Assembly (NCBI GenBank): GCA_009767595.1
Contig: VSDK01015592.1
Coordinates: 272,211 to 336,210, forward strand
Origin: Symbiodinium kawagutii
Taxonomy: Eukaryota > Sar > Dinophyceae > Suessiales > Symbiodiniaceae
Direction of reading: 5' to 3'
DNA: 64,000 nt
Shown piece by piece: positions 35,309 to 46,945 of this stretch. The notes under the pieces were generated by a model that did no database searches, had not been told where the DNA came from, and worked only from the letters and a program-made list of their open reading frames with translations. Position 1 is the first letter of the stretch. Each line of letters begins with the position of its first letter. Both the position numbers and the translations under genes were made by a program.

Positions 35309-37886
35309 GGCTGTGGCTTGATGACCAGCCGCCACCCAGGTTCGGAACCGCCTAAGAGACAAAAATCGTCGGAACCGGCTGCAGCTGCACTGGCGGGTGA
35401 AGATGGTGAAGGATAGATACCATAAATTAGTAATGTTTAATGATGATTAATGATGATTAATAATGGTTAATGATGGTTAATCATGATTAATCATGGTTAA
35501 CAGTAATGGTTAATGATGGTTAATGATGATTAGTAATGGAAAATTATGGTTAATACCTTTACAAGATAAGGGGGGCCTCGTCGTAAGTTGGTTAATAATG
35601 GTTAATATGCCATTTAACTCAACTATAGTTGTATTTGCCGTAACTGGCAGTTACCCTAGGTATACACCGACTCAACTAACTAGGGGTCCCCACCTTGCAA
35701 CATGCAACGAGAGTAGACTAGAACTAGTGGTTCGGGATAGTTCCTTTACTATAACTTCTTGATGATTACTGGAATCAGCCGCACGAGTAGAGACAAGGAC
35801 TAGCTTGTGGAAGAATACTAGCAATCATAGTCTTGGGAATATGATGGTTTGTAATTGTCCATGAACAACAATCAGGTTGAAAATAACCAGGAACGGGAAA
35901 ATAAATTACTGTACTACCCGTGAAACAACCCATGTAAACAGATGGCACAAATGGCTTGGTGACTTTGCTCAATCAGAGTTTCCTTTTTCAAACTGATCAT
36001 TGCTGGCACCTTTGAAAGTACCACCATGGGGATACGTGAGTTGACCATGCTGTAGCCGTCATCTCGCACTTGATGAACTCGATGGGCAGATGAGTTTGAT
36101 CTTCTGGAAAGGTCCTCGTGCCAAAGATCAATGATGAGTAGTGCTTCCTATGGCTGGTCATGAATGGTGGTTATCAATGACGCTTATCATTGTCTACAAA
36201 AGGTTTCTCCTGATGTTATTCTCATGATGCTGAACAACAGGAGATCAGAACCAATCTCAATTGGCTTTGCCTGCTGAGCAGTTCTTTTCTGGATGGTTTT
36301 GGGAAGCCCAAGCATAGCACTGCATAGTCAAATGGTTGAAATATCCCTGTACTATTTTGGGTGATATTTGGCGACTGAAAGTATACTCATCCGCACTGTT
36401 GGTTTCTCGGTACAATGATTCGTTGGCCAATTTCTATGATTGGCAGTTCGACAATCATTCCTGTGTGGGGAACATGATATGCAACGGCCAGTTCAAACAG
36501 AGGTTGGGCTGTGAGTGACAACCTATTTAAAGAGTGGTGAAACGGTGATGGCAGTTCTAGTAGTGAGTAATTAGCAGCAGTAGCAGCGGTAGTAGCAGCA
36601 GTAGCAGTAGCAGTCGCAGTGGCAGTAGTAGCAGTGGTAGTACTCTCTGGTGGAAGGTCACCATTCCCCATAAAGAAAACAATGGGCAAATAGTGGATCA
36701 ACCATTGCTATGTTGGATCACCAGAGCGTATCTAATGATATAGTGATATTGCCATTCTTAGTCGTAGCGGTAGAGTAGTGAGTAGTAGTTGGTGGTGCTG
36801 GTGGCAAGGGTATTGCTGTTCATCTGTTGGTTGCTGGTGGATCACGAAACAAGCAAAACAAGTAGCCCCACGAGGCTTGGGTAAAATGTGTTGGTACTTG
36901 CCAATCTTGTACAACCAAGCCAACATAGTCAATATGCTATATATGCTGCATACTCAAACCATGCCATGTTTGATATTGCAGGAGAACATAGTTAGACAAT
37001 CCATTTGGTACAACCAGCAAGCCGAGTGGTTGTTGATATTGGTGTTGATTGGTGGTGGGTACACCTCACGCAAATCCTGCCTTCGTAGGGTAACAGGCTT
37101 TCCCTGAAGGGATTACAGGGAAGGAGGAAGTGACTCCAAAAAATGAATCAGTGGAATCGGATTGCCACAGGGGATTCTTGAGCAGGTTGAAGCGAGTGAA
37201 TTGTATTAGTTGCGTGTAGATTTAAAAGAAGGATCGCAGATAGTAAGTAAGGGATATCGTGGGACATGGGGGTTGGACGTTTCAGCAACGTTCAGCAACG
37301 TTCAGCAACTGTGGATGCTTAGTACCAAAGCATTGAGGGGGTAGTAATAGGACAAAACCCAGAAGTATATAAGCTGGTTAACATGGTGCTTCATAATTAA
37401 TTTGCCAAACAATTTGGTGGTGAAATGTGGTTTAACATGGCCTTTAAGAAGCTTGTTGACCATGATGAAACCGTGAAGGTGCGCCTACGAACCTTTCTCA
37501 GCTGGCTCAAGTAACACTTGAAGATGTACGTCCACAAGCGCACCGCAAGCTGCAAAGCCATCATTTAACCATCTTCTCACCATCATTGACCCATATAAAC
37601 CTGATTGCTTCACCTCAGGATACATACAGTAGGCACTCATGGTCTGTTGTTAGTTCAGATGTTGCTTCTGTCGACTAATTATAAGAGCTTGTTCAAAACA
37701 AGACACTTGCAGGCTGAGTTCAGCATTGCCAGGCTGTTTCTCAAACATCGGAGCTCTGACCGTTTTCAGGGTCAGCATCAGTTGACTTGACCCTGAAGTG
37801 TTCGCTCATTATTGAAAAGTCAACCAGAGTGTTCAGGGTCAACCATGGTATTTCCATTGGAACTCCGCAAAGTGGTCGCTGTTTTC
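35309..37886. other. Intergenic region between HECT and transaldolase genes
   Basis: About 2.6 kb with no exon I can support. It contains TTAATGATGG-type repeats (35420-35540), an AGTAGC/AGC microsatellite (36560-36645) and an imperfect triple GTTCAGCAAC repeat near 37278-37308. Tail-to-head spacing between co-directional genes is normal in dinoflagellates. Confidence 0.6.
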
Positions 37887-37888
37887 AG
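37887..37888 (+). promoter_or_regulatory. Candidate trans-splice (spliced-leader) acceptor AG
   Basis: Pyrimidine-rich GCTGTTTTCAG lies 21 nt before the ATG at 37910. Dinoflagellate mRNAs receive a 5' spliced leader at such AGs; the site is inferred from position and composition. Confidence 0.45.
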
Positions 37889-37909
37889 TGACTTGACAAT
37901 CTCTGCCCC

Positions 37910-37988
37910 ATGCGTTCTACTCGCGGCGCTGCGGTGATCGCTTGGGTGGCCTGCTGTTGCCACTTGAATGAAGCAACCCGTTGGGCTG
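37910..37988 (+). CDS. Transaldolase exon 1: start and leader peptide
   Basis: ATG at 37910; Met-Arg-Ser-Thr then hydrophobic AAVIAWVACCC, ending at GCT G|GTAGGT. Chosen because phase and the GT repeat at exon 2 agree, and a pyrimidine-rich AG lies just upstream. Confidence 0.65.
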
Positions 37989-40900
37989 GTAGGTCGATGA
38001 CTCATAGCCATGAAGTCGACATCAGGCATCAGGGGCAAGTGTAAGTGACTGGTGGGGTGGTAGGCAACCAGAGGTGTTGGGAGAAAGACGAGGATAAGAC
38101 GTCAGTGGCATGGACGGGTTATTGGTATAGTCATAGTTATAGCATGTTTGTGCTGCAGCTCAATGTATGGAAAATGGACGCTCATCGATCTCACAATGAC
38201 TTCGCCCAAGTCACGGCCTGAGCAGTGTTTGTAAGTCCCTGCTGGCAGCCTGCTGGTTTTCAATCTATGGAGAATGCACTGCTGGTGTTCTGCGGGAGAC
38301 AAATTATCCATCTGCATATTTCATGAAATCTTCTGTTCTATTGAAAATGGAGCTGCTCATTTCTAGTTGGCAGCTCCTCAATTTTACGATTGCCAAATGT
38401 CGACAGTTGCTTAAGGGCAAAGTAGCTATCTCACCGATTTTGAGCTGTTGGTTGGTGCTGAATCTCACTTCTCCAACCAACCGCCATAATCCCAGATTGG
38501 TTAAACCTTGCAGGTTTGAATTAGCACTTGGTGGTTCGAAAATAGGGGTATCCTCAAATCATCCTTCGCAAGAACCACTTATGAAATTTATAGTAATTAA
38601 ACATGAGTAAACCAACCATTTTTCGGGGTTCCCTATGGCTTGTAGACATCTGTGGCAAACTCGGGATGACACTCGTTGACCTTGGCTCAGGTCTGGCTTG
38701 GCCAAGCCTTAGCTACATCCCCATCTTGGGCAAGGAAAGCGACGTGCCCGGCTTGGAAAAGCGCGGCCGCACCCGGCTCTTCTTGGACACGGTGCGGTGG
38801 GCGTGGGGTCATGGTCGTTGGCCCTACAGGTGCTCAGGGGGATGTGATTTTTCGTGGTTTTCAGACACATAAAGCCAAGATAAGCCAGGTAAATAACAGT
38901 ATTTTGCGTACATGGATGTCTTGCAATAGGTAAAATTCTTATTTTTCTTGTCAACTGAAGGAGACTCCATGGGTTTGGCGTACACTTTTGGGGTCAATTT
39001 TTTGCGACAACGAGTTCATGCGCCTGCTTTCGGACTTCTTTCTGTCCTTACAATCAATCGCCAGTGTCTCCATGTGGCATTACTGCCTGTCAATCCTCCA
39101 TAACGTTTCTCATGCCTCAAGCAACATGTCCACACACTGTACGTGTAGAGTTCATATTGTGAAGATCAACAGGTTCTATAGCAGAATACAGAATATGTTT
39201 TTCTATCTAAAATCCAATTCTCAGTACACAGGCATTCGTCACCACTGGCCATCATTAGCATCAGCCTCCACTGCCTAGGAAACCAGCCGTGAACCCCAGT
39301 TTTGGGGTGCGCTTTTTGGCTTCAAAGGTCCATTTTTGGCGACAACCCAGAAATCTTTTGCGTGCAAATTTTGAGACTATGTGTGGTTGTTGCAGGAATT
39401 AAATATCTCTGACGTGCTGCTTTCAATAGAGCGTCCCTGTCTTCCTGCCTGTCAAACGACTACGATCCGTCATGCTGCAAGCAACATGTTTGTAGGGATC
39501 GTGTATCGATGTCAGGCTGGCTTTCCTGCCCATGGATTGCGGTTGTGCAAGTTTGGCATGAAAGAAGACACACAACCGTTCATTGTTCCATATCACTGGC
39601 TCACTGGCCGTGGTTGTCAATGCCACATTTCCTTCAACATTTGGTCAGTTTGACCATCTCATCGCATGTAGTGGCAGATCAATATTAACGACCCCCAGTT
39701 GACTTGAAATAGTTGGTGATTTATCCATATTTATCCCAAATCTTGTTTATGGATCTATGGATCTAGCAGTATACCTTGTTTGCATTTCTTTGCAAGATAT
39801 ACTTGGATGCAAGGCTTGATCCAAGTCGTTAGTTGTTTGCATCGCTGAATCCGAAGTTTTGACCAGAGCTGAGACTTTCGGTAGTTTTGACATCAATTTT
39901 GCGGGATGTAGTTCAATGGGTGTGTGCCAAGCCATAGGGTAACCAATGGGCCCCACCAAAAAATGTTCATTTTCCCAGGAAACCATGGGTTTTGGGGCTA
40001 CCACTGTTTTGGCACATACCCAAATATGGTTAATTAATTTGAATCTGAACATTGTGTGTATATATCCGGTGCACGCATACACGGCACTTTTTTGATTGCT
40101 GGGATATTCTCAACAACAATTTCTGCTTGGAAACATTTTTTTACATTTATAATCTCTGAAAGATATGAGCTTCCTCGCCAAGGTCATAGAACCATTACTA
40201 GCCATATCTTTAGAGATCAAGTATTCATTACCATTACAAACCATTACCAAGCATTACCAAGCAATACAAACCATTACTGACCATTGCTAACCATTTTAAA
40301 CCATCATTTTGACCCGTACTAAGCATATTCCCCGGTGGCAAGCAGAACAGGCTGCTCAGCACACAGCCGTTTGATCAGGCTGATGTGAAGGCCTGCGAGG
40401 AGCTTCTGCCCTTGGGCATTTTCCATGGTGTCACCTGCAACCCTGCGATGCTTGGCTGGGTCTGTTACCTGGGGCAGGATGGCCAGATGGGTCCATTGAC
40501 TTCCCGGGTACAGTGGATCCGCTGAATAAGAACCGCTGAAGATTTTTTCAGGGTACCCTGGGGTTCTTAACTGGTTCTTATTTACAAAGAGGGATTCATG
40601 ATCTATGGACGACCCTGGAGTTCTTATTTAGAATAAGGGATTCACGGCCCATGGACGACCCTGGGGTTCTCATTTATAATAAGGGCTTCCAGCCAGGGAA
40701 GGACACGAACAGTCTTCCCTTTGAAGCATCCAATGTCTGTTTCAGTATTCCCTTTGAAGCCTTCCTTTCAGCTCCCAACTGTGTCATGTCGTTGTCAGTT
40801 TGAGGCTGAGAGCTTTGAGATCCATGGCCTGCGGTGATTATGTCTGAACGGGCTTTATGTTAAGAACAGCCGAAAGCAGTTCCAAGTTTTTGGGCGCCCA

Positions 40901-43900
40901 ATCTATGTCCACCTTGCGTCCGATGGGCAACGCATGTACAGAACCACGGAAGGCTTGTGGAGCCGGTGCCGTTTGGCACGTTACTTTTTCACTTGGCCTG
41001 CCTGACACGAATTTTCAAATTCTGACCTCTCTTCCGGGGCATGGGTGTGGAGAAGGGCCTATTCTCTCATGAAATTTTTCATCCCCATTATGTTTGGTCT
41101 GGCCCTCGGCCACTGGGGTGGGGATAGATTCTCCCCAGGCCCGCTTTTTCATTCTAATAGGAGAGTGGGCAACCCTGAGGTTCTGGATTATAATAAGGGA
41201 CTCATGGACGACCCTGAAGTTCTTATTTCTAATAAGGGGTTCACGATCCTTGGGCGAGCCTGGAGCTCCTATTTTTATAGGAGATGTCAGAACCGGGACA
41301 ACCCAGGGTTTTTTTTCCATAGGAGATGTTAGAGCCTGGGCAACCCTCAAGTTCTTTTTTTTTATAGGGGATGTCAAGTGATTTAAAATAAGACCTTGAA
41401 GGAAATTTCGAGGGCACCTTGGAGTTCTTATTCTCAATTGCCCAGGGTTCATGTGTGGTCCAAAGGTTCCAGCCCCTCAAGTTCTTAATGCAGTGGGTTC
41501 TTAAACAATGGTTTCACTGTACCCCGGCAGGTTGGGTCCGCTTCTCCTGGTACAGGGCCCTTCCCAGTGGATGTGTCACTGGGGCTCATGGGATCCATGA
41601 TTCATCGCTGGATCTGTCGAAGTTTTGATCACTTCAGTGACTGCCAGCCCCTAAGTTATGAGGGGCATTTTGAGTGGCAATTCGAGGATGATCATTCAAC
41701 TCTAGCCAGTATGAACCAACTTATTATCCACCACAGTTTATTCATGTTTTTTTGGCAGCCATTCTCAACATGGCAAGGACTAGGTTCGTTGTTGATAGGG
41801 TGCCCTGGGGGTTCGTAGCTATGAACATGAGTTATCCGGATTTTAGACTCAAAATATGATGGTATTTGAAGGATGTTCTCGTGTTCTGTGAGTGCAGCTA
41901 CGTTCTCAAGAAAAAACACCGTTTGACGGGCACGAAAAACGTTTTCTTAAAAGAGGATTTGTACAGCATTCAATACTTCAAGAGGGCTGTTGCCCCGCAA
42001 TGTGTGAATCCCACCCCACCCCATGCCCCACGTAGCATCAACATAGTCGGCAAGTGCAAGTGCAAGTAAACGTCAACACCCCACCCCACCCCACCCCATG
42101 CCCCACGTAGGTTTGCAAGTGCAAATGAACGTCAACATCCCACCCCACCCTGCCCCAACCCACCCTACACAGCACAGAAAACATCGTTTGAGCCAAGACG
42201 AACACACGAAGAAATGCGGAAGAAACATAGGTTTGCTAGGCGACCATCTACCAACGGCCTTAAATAGCCATTGTCAACTGCTACTATCACTAATCACTAC
42301 CTTTATATAACCACCAATTCACTACTAATCTGATTGATGGTTTCAAACATTTTTTCCCCCCATATTAAGCAAGGGGGTCGGTTAAGGATGAAACACCAAT
42401 CAGAAACCGGCCATGACGATTTCTACCCAACGCATTGCGTTGGCGTTGCTGCGCCGGGCCCAGGATATTGAAGAAGGACGGCGTGCCCTGCACTGTCGAT
42501 GCTGTGAAGGAACTGGCCGAAACGGTGCTCAGTTCCTCGGTGCTCAGTTCCTCAGGGTGCAATGATGGAAGCAATGTGAATGGTATGGCTATGGATCGAT
42601 ATTTATCAACCAATAATGAGGGATACTGACCAACAATAATAGTGAGAAAACAATGGTTAATGATAGGGAACGATGGGTCACTATTAATGAGCCAACGTTC
42701 ATGGGGAATAACCGCCACCAAATCATAGGGAAAACTTGGAACCAGGGCCGGGGTTTTGACCCACAGCCATGTGAATGATATCATTCGAATACCACTACTG
42801 TTACATAGTACCTAAGAGAGCGGGCTCAGCCCACAGACCTCATGCACTGTCCAAAAAACTGTACATTATTGGAATTCCATTCATGGAATAATACCATTCA
42901 TCATTATTGTAATATTGGAATTCCACTAACATTAATCATTATTGTAATATTGCAATTCCATTCATGGTACATTTGGTCAGTTCAGAATCAGTACCAATGT
43001 TGGAATTCCAATACATTTGGCTTCTAATAATAGGGGTCACCTAATTATTGAGAATAGAGCCATATGAACTATATTTGAGAACGATGATGGAACTCAGGGT
43101 CCCCTATACATTTGGCTTCTAATAGTAGGGGACCACAAACAATGGTTGGTTTAATACCGTAAATGGTTATTAAACTGCATGATTGGGTAATGTTGACCCC
43201 GGATGAAGCTAAGCCCCTGGTTGATTAATAGGGGGTATCCCTCAAAAGCAAACTGGTTTCCCATTCAAATAGTACGCCCCATTGAATCAACCTATGATTT
43301 AATCCAGGGTGAACATCGCAATGATGCACAATGTGAATATCTGGCTTTCAAAGGTATTGACGTCGGTATACTGTGGATCCGTTGGTGTATGAGCAACTTT
43401 GGTAGGGTCAACCAATGACTTCATGTTGCGGCAATTGCGACCCACCTGTCAGTCTTTCTATCAGACCAAATGTCAGAAAATCCTCGACCTCAAATGTCAG
43501 AATACATATCAACACACATGCAAAAAGTATGTCAGAAGATGCCAGTCTAATCCAGTTTATTTGTCAGTATTTATGGTAGAACCTCAAAAGACTCTGCCAT
43601 TAAGTGTTCCAGAATACCAAAACGAAAACTGCCATTTTTGCACGAGAGACACTTGAAGTCAACAGCCTTAACAACGAATTCAAGAGCTGGATATGTCTTT
43701 ATTAGTTGTTCTGACATCCGCCTATTCTCAGGAAGACCTCATTGCCCCTGATTTCGGATGATGATGACCAAAGTATTACAACCTTCATGTAGAGCACTCT
43801 AAACCTCTAATTGCTATCGTGAGAGTCACTTGACGACGCGCCAGCCGCAACAAGTACAGCACCATTTTTTGCCCGTTGATTGATACTATTCTTACCGCCC

Positions 43901-46900
43901 CTAGCATTCTTACCCACTAGGCACTTGAATTATTACCATTCCTAGCTATCGAAACCCATGATTTCACCATAATTATTCCATTTTACCGTAATTTGCGCAG
44001 TTTTGCTTACCATTTGCCTAGTTTTTTGCCATCACAAACCGTCATTTACCAACAATGATCCAAAAAATGGCAACCGCTTAAAACCATCAACCCTTATCAA
44101 CCCATCAGCAGAACCCATGTGACGATTTCTCACGTCATAGGGGACCCCCAGTTATCATCCACTATTATCCCCTACTATGAACCAATATACACCATGGTTA
44201 ACCAGTATCAACCATCATCCACGACTACTATCAACCATGGTATGTCAACCTGCTGGATATAGTTGGGGTTAATAGTGGATATTATCCCTATTATCATTAC
44301 GCGCAAACCCCCCAGTTCGCCCACAGGGCGAACGGGGGGTTTGCACGTAGTAGTTTATGGTTTATATGTTTAGGGTTTTAGGGTTTATGGTTTTAGGGTT
44401 TTAGGGTTTATGGTTTCAAGGTTTTATCGTTTTTCTCAAAGGTTTTTAGGTTTTTGGCTTTACGGTTTAGCTTTTTAGGGTTTATGGTTTAGGGTTTCGG
44501 GTTGTATGTCTCCAGAATGCAAGCAAAACACAGGTCAAGGACCTGTGCGCGCCGGCAAGATACGCTTCAATGTCACACATGTGCATTTTGTCTCATAAAA
44601 AAAACAAAGTTTTTGACGTTCCAAGACGCTGACGACAGAGGCGCGGGCAAACTGGGGTGTTTGCCCGTATCATTACCCCCTACTATCCACGATTAGGAAC
44701 CAGTCTCAACCCTGATTTAACTAATCCCTATTATTATTAATAATGATGCATATTACTCATATTGCACCTACTAGTATTAATGGATATTACCCCCTATTAT
44801 CCACTACCCCTACTATTAAACCAGTATCATTCGAAACCAGTAATGGTTTCTATATTAAACCACTACTATGAACTATGAAACCAGTAATACTACAATAGAA
44901 ACCATTATTATCCACTATTATTACCCCCTACCACTAAACCATGGAGATATTACTATTATTAATGGATACTAACCAATGGTAACAACCATGGAAGTCCACC
45001 TTGCGACCCAGGCCAAACAGATGAGTTCATGTGCCAAAGCTGGGGCGAGGACGTTGCGCTGGCTGGATGCCTTGCTGGTTCACCGGTGGTTTCTCAAGCC
45101 ATGGGGCCATGGGGGACCCCGGAAATGCTTGGTTTATGAATAGAAATGGTTAAAATTGGATGATTTGGAGGTACCCGAATTGTGAGAAACTGCCATATAT
45201 TGGTTTTATTGGGAATTATACTGGTTGAAACCACCAACCATAAGCAAAATGATGAATGATAGAGGTTTCTTTATGGGTTTATGGGAGTTATAATGGTTAG
45301 TCATGATGAATCATGGGTGAGGACCCGGCAATTTGCTGCCTAGCCTTCACGTAGCTCGGAATGCAAAATGCTTTCACGGTCAATGTGATGTAGGTCATGT
45401 TTGGGAATCTATTTTCCAGCTTCCAAATTTCATTCACAGGCACGATTTGATGTTGTGTTCCCAATGCGTCCACAGGAAGCTTTGGCAGCGGCGATGAGCG
45501 CGAACCCTGCGCCATTTTGGTTTGCCAACAAGCCCAAAAAGGGTTAAGGGACAAGAGCAAGAAGAAGTTCTTGATCTTGATCCGGACAATAAACCGGAAG
45601 AGGACTCTCACGAGCCTGAGGAGGAAGAGATCCAAATGGACGGCCCACAAGTTCCAGACATGGAACTGAAGAGAAGCTCGGCCAACTTGCGCGAGTAGCG
45701 CGACACACCAGGAAGCTGGTGGAGCAAGACCAGCTGAGAAGGCTGGCAAACCCCGTCACAGCTATAGAAGCAAGCAGCATGTGGATGGACAACCCAACAG
45801 CACATACCGTAGATTATGACTATGTTTTACGGACGAGACTGAATAGATTTTGATGTTGATTTTGGGCAAGCCCAGATCCGCTTCCCATCTTTTTCGGTGT
45901 TTCACTTGGCCACTGAGCCTAAGAACCACTGCAGTGTTGCAAGGATGACACAGCACAAATCAACTGCGCTTACTCTGCCAGCCTTTTCAACGCTCAAAAA
46001 ATGTCCATTGCTTTTCATGGTAGCTCAGAGCCTGGCTGGCTTGAGGAAAGAAAAGAAGAACAACTGCTTGACGCAGGGGTGATCAACTGTTTAGGAAAAA
46101 ACCTCCTGTGAAAGGCCTCGAAAGTGTGCCCACAGCCACCAGCAAAAGTCGGCAAAACGGTGACTCTTGGAGGCTTGGCCGGGAAGGTCAAGGAACTGGC
46201 TGGACAAAGCATTGAACAAGCAGATGAAAAGATCTGCCAAGGAGACTGAACCTTAGAGGAAGTCATTCTAGCAAGGCTACAGCAACTAGAGAAAAAAAGA
46301 AGGAACCAGAAGAGGAAAACAGCGCGACACGCCCTCGTCGAAGGAGAGGAAGGGATCCTAGTGAAAGGGACTACAAAGAAGAAAGACCTCTACCAAGGAG
46401 CTCAAGTAAAAAACCTTATCCTGCGAGCAAGGCGGGAAAAGAAAGAGAAGGAAAACTCGCCGAAAAAATGGATGGTTCATTTCTGAAAATCATAAATATT
46501 GCATTTGGGGTACCCCATTTTAAGAAACCACCGTGCACACATACAACAATTGATAAGGTATCAGCCAGCACTTGTTGTTGGTTGTTGCCTCTAGTTACTG
46601 CGATCCAATGTGCACATATTTGCTGTTGGTTGGTACACTAAAATGCAAAGGGTACGCCAATAGATATAGGTATGAATGAAAAATGCTACGAATCATAGGG
46701 CTATTACACAAGTTGTTGTCGCAACTCACTCAGCTGTCATAAATGATAGGTTAGAACTCTAAGCATAAATGATGATAAATGACGCGTAAAACCAATCTGT
46801 TACATGATTGATTTGGTCATTGATTACAGACCTTGGACCTTGGACCTTGGACCTTGGACCTTGGACCTTGAACCTTGGACCTTGGACCTTGGACCTTGGA

Positions 46901-46902
46901 CC

Positions 46903-46945
<43 letters not shown>

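Noticed and set aside
44345..44505. Telomere-like repeats read as a true chromosome end or fusion point
   Set aside because: They are degenerate, short, enclosed by inverted repeats and a 9-bp duplication, and lie inside an intron of a gene whose exons continue on both sides.
45040..45075. Alternative reading MCQSWGEDVA in transaldolase exon 5 island
   Set aside because: It resembles the WGENV motif of transaldolases, but the in-phase HLATQAKQM frame fits the adjacent exons and exon 6 supplies the following segment.
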